Position numbers and translations under genes: made by a program. DNA of 64,000 nucleotides. Origin: Symbiodinium natans. Lineage: Eukaryota; Sar; Dinophyceae; Suessiales; Symbiodiniaceae. How positions within the stretch are numbered: the first letter of the stretch is position 1; every line of letters starts with the position of its first letter. The notes below the pieces were generated by a model. The model had not been told where the DNA came from and ran no database searches. It saw only the letters and a list, made by a program, of their open reading frames with translations. Below are positions 50,562-60,620 of the stretch, piece after piece. Where the stretch lies: the NCBI GenBank assembly GCA_905221605.1, contig CAJNDS010002179.1, positions 796,001-860,000 on the forward strand, read 5' to 3'.

Positions 50562-52598
50562 TTAGAAATGCTTAGGTGCCATATAGACTTCGAGCCGCAG
50601 GCCCAGGGGACTCGTCCTGTTGGGCAGGTACTGCTCGTTCACGTCCGCGCGCGCTTGGATGAGCAAGTCCAGGGCTTTGGCGGAGCTGCGCTGCCCCATC
50701 GCCAGCCAATGCAGCGACAGGGACACGTCCAGGCTGTCGGCGTGCTCGAGCAGCGCCTGCATTGCATGCAGCGAGCCGGTGATGCAAGCCTGGCGAAGGG
50801 CCGAGACACCAAATGGGTTCTTCTCGTTCGGGTCGCCTCCGGAGGCGCACAAGCAGTGCACCGCTTCTGCGTCGTCCACATAGCACGCGCAGCTCAGGGC
50901 AGTCTGAAGAATCCCGCTGACACTGATCTTCGAGCCAGCTGCAAGTAGGAGATTCATGGCTTCGTGGTTCTTGAACTTTGTGCATATTCCCAGAACCGGC
51001 GTACCCTTGTCGATGCCCAGCTGGGGTTGTCCCTTGGTGATCTTATCATTGGGGTCCCCTCTGCACTGGAGCAGCGCCTGGATCACCTCAGGGTCGCCTC
51101 GCATGGCTGCGTAGCACAGGCAAGACCAACCCGCTGCATCGCGTTCCATGGGATGCCGGAAACCGTTCCTCGAGACTCTCTTGTTCTAGGATTGTTTTTT
51201 TTTTTTTTTTTGGGGGGGGGGGGGGAAGGGAGGTCGCTGCTAAGACTTTAGGGAGATTCTTACAGGGCCCCCTCAAGAATGCAGCACCAACAAGCTGACA
51301 GCTCACTCCGTTTGCCTACGAGGCTCTCATGCAGGAACTTGGCGAGCGCCCTCGGCCACGGAGCCACCGCGTCTGCCTCGAAGCCCGGCACCAGGTCGTC
51401 GTTGCACTCGGCGGGAAGGCCGCGCAGCCGGGCGCCTTGCTGGTTCAAGAGCAGGCGGTAACCTTACTTCTCCAATAAGCAAGGGGGAAAGAAGGTTAAA
51501 CTTCAATGTTCCTACGAAAAAGGAAGCCCAGAAAGTTTACAGTTCAACTAAAGGCGAAGTAAGTAGCTGGTGAAGTCGCCCTGCTCCAGGTAGGCTACCA
51601 GCTTCACCTTCAAGACGTGCCGAAGAACGGGAGCAACTGCTGCACGGTCGCGTTCCAATGTGAAGTCCCCCTCTCCGGGTGGATCTAGCATCAGTGGCGC
51701 AGTAATCTCCTGGTGCTTCGCACTCTTGACGAGAATCCAGGACCCACCATGAATCGACAACTCACGTACTGCTTTCTCCACCCGACACCTATGCTGAACT
51801 TGGCACCCTAGCAAAAATTAGAACCTTAGCTGTTCCTTAGGAATCATCGTAACCAAAGGTTAAAACGTATTTCCAAGTACCCCTAAGACACCACCCACGT
51901 CCACTCCAAGAAACCTGGCTAAACACCTGGGATCCATCTGGGCTGTCAATGACTGGGCACAGGGCCATGAAAAATTGACACCTCGAGATGTACGCAGGAA
52001 TGCTGCTGATGGCTTTCTGCTGGACGTTTTGAGGCTGTCCACTCTCATCCGTCACAAGCGGAACTTGCGGACAAGAGAAGAAGTCATACCAGAGGAAGAG
52101 CTCGCTGACCTGAAATTCCGATGTTGAAATGCCTCTGGCAAGGCCGAAGACTGCCTCTGTGATGGTGTCCATCGAGATCTGGCTTATCCCATGGGCGATA
52201 TTTCGCAGAGCCTCTTGCAGAACACGGAACTGCTTAAACTCTGGGTCCGGGTGGGATCTGCTGACCCACTGGTGCGAGACGAAGAGGGCCTTTCCCATCC
52301 CATCCTCGAACAACGACAGCTTGCCCGAGACCAAGAGCTCCTCATGCGGCTTCAGGGTGCTCATCTCGAGTGCAGCCTCTGCTGACACCGTGTACATGGG
52401 GAACAACATCGAGAAGTCCTCTGCAACCTTCCGCTTCTCCCGTCGCACAGATTCTGCATGGCACTGCAGCGGGGTTTCGGGTCTACCCACGCACTGGCCA
52501 CACGACATGGCGGGCACTACGACATTGGCCGGTGGCATCGGCAACCACGGGCTCCTGATGCTTGAAATGGCCTCGTGCAGCTGGAACTGAGCTCTCAT
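50562..52598 (-). CDS. SHQW/RGWCR-domain protein with C-terminal ankyrin repeats, four exons
   Basis: Exons: 52598-51892, 51788-51568, 51462-51264, 51177-50562; about 580 residues. ATG 52598 lies directly against telomeric repeat. The N-terminal half has ALFVSHQWVSRSHPDPEFKQ (SHQW at 108-111), LFLWYDFFSCPQ (about 167-178) and, across intron 1, SGRGWCRVEKAVRELSIHGG. This set (SHQW, WYDxxSxPQ, GWCRxE) recurs in dinoflagellate proteins and is reminiscent of TIR-like folds. The C-terminal third has about five ankyrin repeats (DAAGWSCLCYAAMRGDPEVI and similar). Intron 1 is GT-AG, intron 2 GC-AG (ACCA|GCTAC), intron 3 (86 bp, with C- and A-runs) has a less certain acceptor. Reading frame is kept throughout. 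Probable role: signalling or protein-interaction scaffold; exact function unknown. Confidence 0.85.
51463..51567 (-). mobile_element. IE-1 introner = ankyrin-gene intron 2
   Basis: Homologous to CK1 intron 5 (4358-4456). GCTAC and GTTAC at the two exon edges mark the target. GC donor. Confidence 0.88.
51789..51891 (-). mobile_element. IE-2 introner = ankyrin-gene intron 1
   Basis: Shares CTTAGGGGTACTTGGAAATA, ATTCCTAAG, AACAGC, TTTTGCTAGGGT and CCAAGTTCAG with the SRPK intron. GGTGTC is repeated at both exon edges. Confidence 0.9.
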
Positions 52599-52670
52599 TT
52601 AGGGTTTAGGGGGTTATCTGGCGTTTAGGGTTTAGGGTCCACGCACCTTAAACAAGCCCATCACGCTGCC

Positions 52671-52803
52671 TCAAGCCACCACGAAGCCGGTCAGCCTCCC
52701 GCCTCCCCGAATGACCACAGCCTCCAAGGCCCTGGCTTGTCGTGTGCCGAGTTCCTGGCTGCGGGCTCTCCATGAGGAATGATCGAGTTCTTTCAGAAGC
52801 CCT
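52671..52803 (-). CDS. Terminal exon-like ORF, unknown
   Basis: LLKELDHSSWRARSQELGTR, then ALEAVVIRGGGRLTGFVVA and TGA. It lies just upstream of the ankyrin gene and would be the last exon of the previous minus-strand gene. Confidence 0.42.
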
Positions 52804-52810
52804 AGAACAG

Positions 52811-53700
52811 CCCCTTTTTGTTAGCGGGGGGCGGGGGAGTGTTGAAGCACGGGAGCTTTAAGTACATTGCGGAGCTGCGGCTCTCTGAGTGTTCCTTTCG
52901 CAACATGAGTTCCTGGGTTCCTGGTGCAGAGTTGAAGTCTTCAGAGCGTGGGGGTTCGGATTTTCGCAGGCTAGTTCAACGGCCTGCAGGGCTCACAGGG
53001 CTTATGGGTTTTGGGTTTAAGCCTGGACTGGACTGACCCCCCACACAAAAACCCTTGAGTCCAGGCAAGCGGCATCTTGAACCGGGAGAAGTAGGTGGTG
53101 GCGACCCGGTGCAGGCCGGGAAGGTCTGGGAGAAAGAGGGGCAGGTTCATGGCGTAGAGGTCCTGTGGCCATGGCAGAGGGCTTGCAACCTTTGGAAGTC
53201 GGGCTTTTCAGGAGGGACGGGTGCCGCACGGGAAACCCGAAGGCGCCAGCGAGGCAGGCATTGCATTTCAAGCGCAAATTGCAGACCCTGTACACAGAAC
53301 CCTGAACCCTACATGAACCCTGAATGAGGCTTTCGAGGGAGCAAGAACTTTCAAGAACAAACAGCACACAAGCCAGCTGGTGAGCTGATGTTACACAGCA
53401 CCACAAAAAACACCTAGACCTAGACGTGAGCTCAGGGCTCGATCAGAATCCAGGTTCCAGGTTGGGATCCGATGCGATGTGCGGGATCCCACGGGTGTGC
53501 GCATGGGGCCTGTGATGCGGAATGTGCTTCGGCCTGCCCAAGTCTGTTTCGAGTTCTCCTGAGGCCCCCCAAAAAAAAAAGACCCCACAAACCCCCCACA
53601 CAGGAGTCATCTGGGGGGGGTTACGCACACAGGGGGACCCCTAATGTAGACCCCCAAAATAGTAGGATGCCCTGATAGAAAGGACGCCCAAAAAGGTACC
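52811..53700. other. Unassigned unique sequence
   Basis: Open frames on both strands at 53017-53406; none preferred. Telomeric repeat is nearly absent for about 900 bp. Confidence 0.35.
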
Positions 53701-53750
53701 CCGAATATCGCAAACCCTAAACCCTAAACCCTAAACCCTAAACCCTAAAC

Positions 53751-54916
53751 CCCCATCTCTATCTCGGAAGCACCGGGAGATGCAGTGTAAGTCCCGGGCG
53801 TGAAACATGACCTCGGCCAGGGCCGGGTTTGGGGTTTAGGGTTTAGGGCTTAGGGTTAAGGGGACTAGCCACAGCACAGCAGGGTTCGAAGGTAGGTCTG
53901 GGAAAATTTTGAGATCCCCAAGGTCAGGCTTAGGCTCTTCTTTTTTTTGTAGCTGACCTGCAGCTCTTCTTCACAAAGAACAAGGGGCGCTCACGCTCAC
54001 GCCAGTTCTTCTGAGTCTTCGCTTAAGCGATTGCGCTGACTTCCTCCAAATCGCTGGGTGCTGGCCGTGTCTTTAGATGCTGGAAGCCACGCAGATGTAG
54101 CCATACCTGTCCGCTCGGGCCTCTGCCCTCGCCATCTTTCAAGGCCATCGTAGTTTGGGTTGCCTGCATGTACTTGGATGATTGGATGAGTCCTTCAACG
54201 TCCTGATCCACAACGTGCCCAATCTGGTTGCGTTCAGGTCACCCTGCCTTGCAAAACGTAGCGGCGAAGACTGGAACAGTTGGCCAGTCCGTCGCACGAG
54301 CTGCTGCAGTGTGGGGTGCTGGCTCGTAGGCCAGAGCCTTGGCGCTCCTTGTACTGTGCACCTGAAGTAGCTCTTGCCATTGCGCGTCCACGACCAACAC
54401 GAGCTCATGCAATTCCGGGCTCCGGAGCCAGGATCATCGGAAGCCACGGAACGCCGAGCTGATGGCAGGGAGCGAGGACGGGCGGTGGGGCGAATGGAAT
54501 GCCTCGTGGGCATGGAAAACTGTGCTGGTGCCGCCTCCGGCACTATTGCGAATCCTAAACCCTAAACCCTAAAGGGTTTGGGGCTTTGGGGGTGGGGTCT
54601 TTTCTGGTGGTCCTCTGCTTCCTTCCTGGGCTGGCCTCCGCCATCTTTGCAAAAGATTCCTCTACGTGATGACCCTAAACCCTAAACCCTAAACCCTAAA
54701 CCCTAAACCCTAAACCCTAAACCCTAAACCCTAAACCCTAAACCCTAAACCCTAAACCCTACAGGCCCGAAACCCAAGTTGAGGGCCTCGGTCCCCCCCC
54801 CCCCCCCCCCGCCCCACTTTTTCCGCAGCTGGGCGGCCAAGTTCAGGTCCCAGGGCATCATGACGGCGGCCCGGAAGGTGGCCATGTCGGCGTAGGGCAT
54901 CTTGCTCCTGGGCTCT
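53751..54916 (-). CDS. Four exon-like stretches
   Basis: 54916-54805 (PYADMATFRAAVMMPWDLNL, one of the most protein-like islands), 54671-54580 (VEESFAKMAEASPGRKQRTT), 54440-54023 (HELVLVVDAQWQELLQVHST, then after an in-frame TGA QDVEGLIQSSKYMQATQTTM to a stop at 54023) and 53822-53751 (LAEVMFHARDLHCISRCFRD, donor GATGGGG|GTTTAGGG). The stops suggest more than one gene or a broken one. Confidence 0.4.
54671..54762 (-). repeat. CCCTAAA array, 13 units
   Basis: Perfect units. Confidence 0.95.
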
Positions 54917-55091
54917 AGGGTTTCGGGTTTAGGGTTTAGGGTTTAGAGTTTAGGGGTTTAGGGGTTTAGGGTTTAGGGTTTAGGGTTAAAAATGCTCGCA
55001 GCCCGAAACCCTTTGTTTTTTCCATCTGGGCTGGGTGCGGAGTGCCAGAAAAAGCAGCTGCTTGCACAACCTGCTCAGCTCTGCTGGCTGA

Positions 55092-55175
55092 CACGCCGCA
55101 CACGCGCTACATACTCGACTGGGACGCTCTCAAACATGACAACCACGAGACTGCGAAGATATGATAGCGGCCTTG
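55092..55175 (-). CDS. Weak exon-like island with stop
   Basis: SLVVVMFESVPVEYVARVRR then a stop. The opposite strand is open too. Confidence 0.25.
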
Positions 55176-55512
55176 GTGCCCTAATAACCCTAAACCCTAA
55201 ACCCTAAACCCTTTTTTTGAACCAGGAGCTGGGACATATGCCTGGAAGTGAGACTCAAGCGCCTACACATGCTTACATCAACAAACCCTAAACCCTAAAC
55301 CTTAAACCCTAAACCCTGTAAACCCTAAACCCTGCAAACCCTAAACCCTGCAGCGCAAGGGCACTTTCGATTTCAAGGGGACACTGTAGGTTACAATACT
55401 TGGGGGCCCCTGACACCTTCTGCGGGGTGTGGAGGGTTGTTGGGCTTGGGGCGTCAGGTTTTCCAGGCTTTTGGGGCCCGGCCACGCGCTTCAGAGTTCC
55501 CAGGGGGGCCCG

Positions 55513-55727
55513 AGGGTTTAAGGGTTTGAGGGTTTAGAGGGTTTAAAGGGTTTTAAGGGTTTGAGGGTTTCAGGGTTTGAGGGTTTAAGGGTTTAAGGGT
55601 TGAAGGGTTTAAGGGTTTGAGGGTTTCAGGGTTTGAGGGTTTAAGGGTTTCAGGGTTTGAGGGTTTAAAGGTTTAAGGGTTTGAGGGTTTCAGGGTTTGA
55701 GGGTTTGAGGGTTTGAGGGTTTAAGTG
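55513..55727 (+). repeat. Eight-base GGGTTTRA variant array
   Basis: About 25 units of GGGTTTGA, GGGTTTAA and GGGTTTCA, 8 bp rather than the telomeric 7. Confidence 0.9.
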
Positions 55728-56020
55728 TTTGGGGATGTATCTTAATTTTTGTTTAGGGATCTTGCCTCTGGTTTGAGTCGTATATATATATATACATATA
55801 TATATATATCCCTTCTTCCCCTAAACCCTAAACCCTAAACCCTAAACCCTAAACCCTACACCCTAAACCCTAAACCCTTAAGGGGGACAGAGGGCTAATC
55901 CGACACCCTTAGACCTAAACTACCCTGGACCCTGAACCCTATCTACCGTTTAGGGTTTAGGGTTTAGGGTCAAGGGTTTAGGGTTTAGGGTCAAGAACCC
56001 CACCAAAAACACAAAAAGAA
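55728..56020. other. AT tract and telomeric arrays
   Basis: TATATA at 55781-55811, then CCCTAAA at 55819-55878 and TTTAGGG at 55948-55993. No gene. Confidence 0.6.
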
Positions 56021-56024
56021 AATA

Positions 56025-56265
56025 ATCAAGTAATAAATAATCCCTCAATGAGAAGAGTTTTTGTATCTGCTTGGCGTTCTTGAGCCATTCGTAGTGACAA
56101 GCCCCAAACAGGATAAACAGGATGGCCGAAAGCTTGGGCGGAAGCTCTACCCTAAACCCTAAACCCTAAAACCCGAAAGAAAAGAAGAAAGGAAAACAAA
56201 AAAAGAGCCTTTGCGACCCAAGCATCTTCTGATCCACGAACCGGTGCCTTGGAGGGAGGTTGGGT
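56025..56265 (-). CDS. Two exon-like islands, possible membrane protein
   Basis: 56265-56205 reads NLPPRHRFVDQKMLGSQRL. 56150-56025 reads LPPKLSAILFILFGACHYEW then LKNAKQIQKLFSLRDY, with one hydrophobic helix. A short array separates them; an IE-4 element is just upstream. Confidence 0.42.
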
Positions 56266-56285
56266 TTAGAGAGGGTCTTAGGTTG

Positions 56286-56384
56286 AGATGATCCCCCTTC
56301 TACTAAGAGTCCTTTCTAGGGAGTACACTAGGGGGGTTACTATCATCCCTCTGAAGGACTCCTAAGGATAAGGGGGGACATCCC
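56286..56384. mobile_element. IE-4 inverted-repeat element
   Basis: GATGATCCCCCTTCTACTAA mirrors CTAAGGATAAGGGGGGACAT; core GTCCTTTCTAGGGA / CTGAAGGACT. Confidence 0.82.
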
Positions 56385-56893
56385 TTCAGCCTTAGGGTTT
56401 TACATGCCGCCGTTCCCTTCCTCATGCTCAGGGGATGCAGGTTCAACCCTTAAGCTGGTTGCGCTCTGAATCCCAGGAAGCCCATGAATCGCACAGCGCG
56501 GAAACCTTAGAAAGCCCTGATTCGCCCTTCAGTGGAGGAGCCCTCCAGGAGACACCAAGACGACCAGAGCTGATGAGCTCTCACTTTCGCAAGCTTCTGA
56601 TAAAGTTCCCTCCGACATTACGGAATCTCAATTTCATGTCTTACCCCAGTAGCTCATCGAACTCTTCCCGCCTTTCTCGCGCTTGCGCGGGATGAGTTGA
56701 GTCTTACTTGCGCCTCGGGGCAGGCTGGCTCCGATGCACTTTCAAAGCCCGGCTTTGGGGGATCCCTTTGGCATGTCGCGATCAATTCGACCAGAAGTCA
56801 CAAAGCCCGCGAATCAAAGCCACGCGTGGGCAGCTCTCGGGCAGCTCGTCGCAGCACTGCAGGCAGAATGCTATGTTTTTTACCTGTCCATGA

Positions 56894-58720
56894 TCAATGT
56901 TGCGCGACCTCCTCCTCTGCAGGTACCATCCCCAAGCCTCGGCCATCCCTTGCTCCGAGAGGTGGGGGCATCCCAAGATGCGGCAGGTTCAGCGCATGGC
57001 GGTTCACCATCTCCATCACCTCCTCACTAAGCTCTCCGCGCAGCCACGGGTGCTCCAGGGCCGCCTTGGCGGAGATCCTGCCTTCCGGCAGGAGCTGGAG
57101 CATGGGCAAGAGGAAAGATGCCAAGTTCTGGGCCTCGACCTCGTGCATGTGGTACTTCTGAGAGAGGACCTATACTGAACTTGGGGAACCCTAGCAAAAG
57201 TTATGTGATTTTTGCTGTTTCTTAGGAATTATAGTGCCCAAGAATTAACAAAATATTTCCAAGTACCCCTAAGGTACCTCGCCCAAGGGCCAGTAGCGCA
57301 GGGACTTGATGTGCCGGAGCTCGCCCCGCCGGTTGAAGTAAGTCTTCGAGCGCCGGCCCCGGCTAATCAGCTCCTTGGGCATCAGCCCCATCAGCTCGAT
57401 GAAGAGGGTCAGGTGGTCCTCATCGCGTGGGTACTCGTCGGAAGCCTTGGGGTCAAAGAGGTAGTCGCCGGTGGCGAGCTCGAAAACCATGCAAGCCAAG
57501 GACCAAATGTCTGCGGAGGTGTCGTAGCCTGCATTGATGATGGTCTCGGGTGAACGGTATTGCCGAGTTTGGATGTCATCCGAAAAGTGCTTCTCCACCC
57601 AGCACGCATTTCCCAAATCGGCCACTTTGTACGTGACGCCGACGTGATCAAAAAGATCCAGAGCCAAAACTTCTTTAAGCAACTTCTTATTTCTGCAGCC
57701 GGGCTTCCACGAAGACTGGCCCGCTGTAGCGGCAGGTGCCGCGTGCGCAGCGGCCGCCTGCGAAGGTGGAGGCGTCGTCATTGGTGAGACTGGCATTTGA
57801 GGAACTCCCGGTGGCCTCATGTGGTTATACAGAGGCCGGTTCATGGCAACCATGTCATCTCCGTAGGAGGAAAGCAGCGTGGGATCTGACCGTGAAGGCT
57901 TCAGGAAGGGCTTCATGTACGGTGGCTCGTTGAGGCTGGAAGGGTTCGGTGCTGCCTGTATGGCCTCAGGCACTAGGACAGGCGGCGGCCGTAAGATCGC
58001 TTCGGCCTCATCGTCACAGTGACCTTCATCATCCTCATCCTCATCATCCTTGAAATCATAATCCTTCTTCTTGCCCACCAGGGGGATGCCCAGCTTGTTC
58101 ACAGGCACCCCACGAGGGCACCCAACGAGCACATTCTCTGGCTTCAAATCCGTGTGGATGATGCCACACACTCTGTGCAAGTAGTCGAGGCCAATGAGCG
58201 TGTGAGCCGTGACCTTGCGCACGATGTCCAAGGGGATGCCCTTGAAGTTGTACCTCTTGATGAGGGCCAGCACATTGGGCCCCATGGTCTCAAACACCAT
58301 GCAGACATGCTTGCCGTTGACGCCGAAGTGCTCGAAGTAGTCGATGAGCTGCACCACGCCCGTAAAGGGAAGCTCGGGGAACAGGGCACGGCAGGGGCCT
58401 TGCTGTGTCTCCTCCCAGGCTTCATCTTTTGATCGCTTGGCGGCCTCGGCCAAGAGCTCAATCTCATCGTAGGCCGCCTCCGTGTAGTGGGGCGCACTCT
58501 TCTGCACCTTCATGGCCACGTAGCGCTGCTGGGTGAGGTCCTGGCAGAGCCACACAGTGGAGAAGTGTCCCCACCCAAGTTTCGCGAGGACGAAGTACCG
58601 ACCATTGTACGTCTCTCCGACATGCACCGGGTGGTATCCGCCCTTACGATACCCATCAGCACCTTCATCGTCGCTCTCGGTGTACTCCTCGGCATCTGCC
58701 GTGTGAGCCTCGCTTGTCAT
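56894..58720 (-). CDS. SRPK: SRPK-family protein kinase, two exons
   Basis: Exon 1 58720-57278 (481 codons), exon 2 57169-56894; 572 residues. SR-protein kinase: phosphorylates Arg-Ser domains of splicing factors (family knowledge). Visible are SRPK-type loop LGWGHFSTVWL, K71, E86, HTDLKPENVL with D191 and N196, a 150-residue acidic/Pro-rich spacer (about 205-355, with DEDEDDEGHCDDE), then the DLG variant VADLGNACW with D368, RQYRSPETI and the C-lobe. The spacer between the two lobes is the SRPK hallmark. Exon 1 read unspliced stops two codons into the intron; splicing gives LGE then VLSQKYHMHEVEAQ and ALEHPWLRGEL, completing the lobe. The intron is IE-2. Downstream HPAQARERREEFDELLG at 56699-56648 with GTAAGA donor may be another exon. 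Confidence 0.95.
57170..57277 (-). mobile_element. IE-2 introner = SRPK intron
   Basis: 108 bp, GT-AG. Homologous to ankyrin-gene intron 1. Edges GAG|GTACC and ATAG|GTCC share AGGT. Confidence 0.9.
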
Positions 58721-59290
58721 CAGACCTGCCAGGCTCTAGAGTACAGTCACTCCGGCCGCTAACCTCTGTGCTACTGAGGTTCCCCTCAGCACCCCTTGAG
58801 CCGGCGACCTGCGACGGCTCCCAACTCCTTTCGTATAACAAGGGCGCCTTGTTTGGTGATGCTGGCTTTTCTGGGGGCGGGGAGGCAAAATACCCCCCAA
58901 CCCTACATTAAACCCAAAACCCTAAACCCTAAGCCCTAAACCCTAAACCCTAAACCCTAAACCCTAAGCTGGGCTACCCAGCTCTTGGCTTGAAGGGGCT
59001 TAGGGCACTGTTTAGCCTCATTCACACACTAACACGGGACTCTCCAGGCGTGTGATACCCGAAATTTGAAGCCGACTATGCTCCCCCGCCGTTGTCCCGA
59101 GCCGAAACATTGACATATTCACGAACTTTATCTGTATCGTGCCTCGTCATGCTAGCTAGCACCCAACAGCAACACCAACCATGAGGACATTCGCCATTCG
59201 CGCTCTTGAGCACGATTGCTTGCAGCCAGCCGAAGTTTGAGAACACTCGCATGGCGCAAGAGACTCGAGTGACCACAAGCAGACACAAAC
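58721..59290. other. Upstream region of SRPK
   Basis: Short CCCTAAA array at 58918-58967; otherwise unassigned. No promoter motif recognised, as expected for dinoflagellates. Confidence 0.4.
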
Positions 59291-59299
59291 ACAGATAAG

Positions 59300-59682
59300 C
59301 TCAATCCGAAAGGTTCACAAAGGCTGACAACACAGCGGGGGTCAGGCAACGGGGGTCCACGGGGAGTCTCAGATACAAGGCATCTAGGATGACCCTTAAA
59401 ACCCTCGGAAACATATTCCTGAATATGATCCTCCTAAACCCAACAAGGGAAAATGAACAATGTCCCAAGGGCATACCTAGCAATCAAGGTCCTTAACAAT
59501 CAGAATAGGGTGGGGGGGGGGGGTTATCATAGTATCGTCATATAGGGACCAAAAGGGAACACTGTTGGACCACGCGGCGGATAAGACGCATGCCTCATTG
59601 CCATCAGCGCCATGGTGAAGTGAACGTCCCGAAGGAGCCGGCCACGATTGATCACAAGCACATCCTGCTCTCTTGGGTTTAG
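59300..59682 (-). CDS. Two exon-like islands with two elements between
   Basis: 59682-59570 reads VLVINRGRLLRDVHFTMALM then AMRHASYPPRGPT. 59384-59298 reads VILDALYLRLPVDPRCLTPA, then SAFVNLSD and stop. An IE-7 and an IE-5 element occupy the gap. Confidence 0.42.
59385..59480 (-). mobile_element. IE-5 introner-like element
   Basis: CATATTCCTGAATATGATCC, CAACAAGGGAAAATG and GGGCATACCTAG. On the minus strand it starts CTAG|GTATG and ends ATCCTAG. Confidence 0.85.
59500..59567. mobile_element. IE-7 element with G run
   Basis: G13, TTATCATAGTATCGTCATAT, AGGGACCAAAAGGGAACACT. Confidence 0.65.
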
Positions 59683-59750
59683 GGTTTAGGGTTTAGGGTT
59701 TAAGGTTTAGGGTTTAGGGTTTAGGGTTTAGGGTTCCGGCATGCCGATAT

Positions 59751-59853
59751 GGGGGTTTCCGACATTCGGGGTACCCTTCTTGGGCGTCCCTTTGAGGGGA
59801 TTCTACTCGATCTGGGGCACAAAAGGGGTACCCTATTTTGGGGAAATACCCAT
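59751..59853. mobile_element. IE-6 inverted-repeat element
   Basis: GGGGGTTTCCGACATTCGGG at the left; AAAAGGGGTACCCTATTTTG and GAAATACCCAT at the right. Matches 61879-61987. Confidence 0.85.
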
Positions 59854-60049
59854 ATGCATTACGAGCCCAAGTCGAGCAGAGCTCTGGTGCTTATGCAGTC
59901 ATCCCCCCCCCCTTGGAAAAAGCGGCAGACGTGGTCTGATCTGGCTCAGATACTCTAAAAGTGGGGGATGTCGGGGGAAGTTTTCGGGAGGGAGCGAAGT
60001 CGGCGTGACGGCTCCAACCTCAAACCCTTTCAGCCCTCTAAGCCCACCC

Positions 60050-60150
60050 CCCCTAAGGGGGCTTCCCCTTAACTTCCCCTTAAGGGGCTTCCCCTTAAGT
60101 GGGCTTCCCCTTAAGGGGGCTTCCCCTTGAGGCCTTGAGGGGGCTTCCCC
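60050..60150. repeat. CTTCCCCTTAAGGGG tandem/palindromic repeats
   Basis: Five to six copies of GGGGCTTCCCCTTAA, self-complementary around CCCTTAAGGG. Confidence 0.85.
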
Positions 60151-60159
60151 TGACAGGCT

Positions 60160-60339
60160 AAGATTAAAGGGCTCCAGGAGCACTGGAAGTGCCCATTTTT
60201 GAAGTCTGATAGCGCCGATGTACTGCGAGGCTTCCCGCATAAGAGACGCCTGCAAGTTACCGAAAACCACCCACATGTGAACAGCCATGCCAACCCCTCG
60301 CCTGGGATGCCAGGGCGGGCTCGTGTGCAGCAGCAACAT
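60160..60339 (-). CDS. Exon-like ORF
   Basis: AVHMWVVFGNLQASLMREAS then QYIGAIRLQKWALPVLLEPF; about 58 codons, mildly hydrophobic. Confidence 0.42.
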
Positions 60340-60489
60340 ACCTGAAAGTTGGGGCTTCGGACTCGGAGGCTCTTAGGGTTGGACCCGGAATGTTCAAGGA
60401 TTAGCCGTGTGTTGTCGATTCCGGAAACACGGCTAGGGTTCAGGGTTTAGGGCTCATTCCGCTGGGCTCGAAGCAAGAAAATAAAAGCT

Positions 60490-60620
60490 GTGTCCAATGA
60501 TGGCTCAGGCACAACGACAGGGGTCGCACGCTCGGATTTCGGAATCCTGCACAGAGTCGACCCAGAAATACCCACGCTTTCAACAGCAAGCGTAAAATCC
60601 TCCCTCTACAAGTACAGGGC
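60490..60620 (+). CDS. Plus-strand exon-like ORF
   Basis: GVARSDFGILHRVDPEIPTL then STASVKSSLYKY. Confidence 0.35.

Noticed and set aside
57212-58762. Plus-strand ORFs over the SRPK gene
   Set aside because: Antisense shadows of a verified kinase frame.
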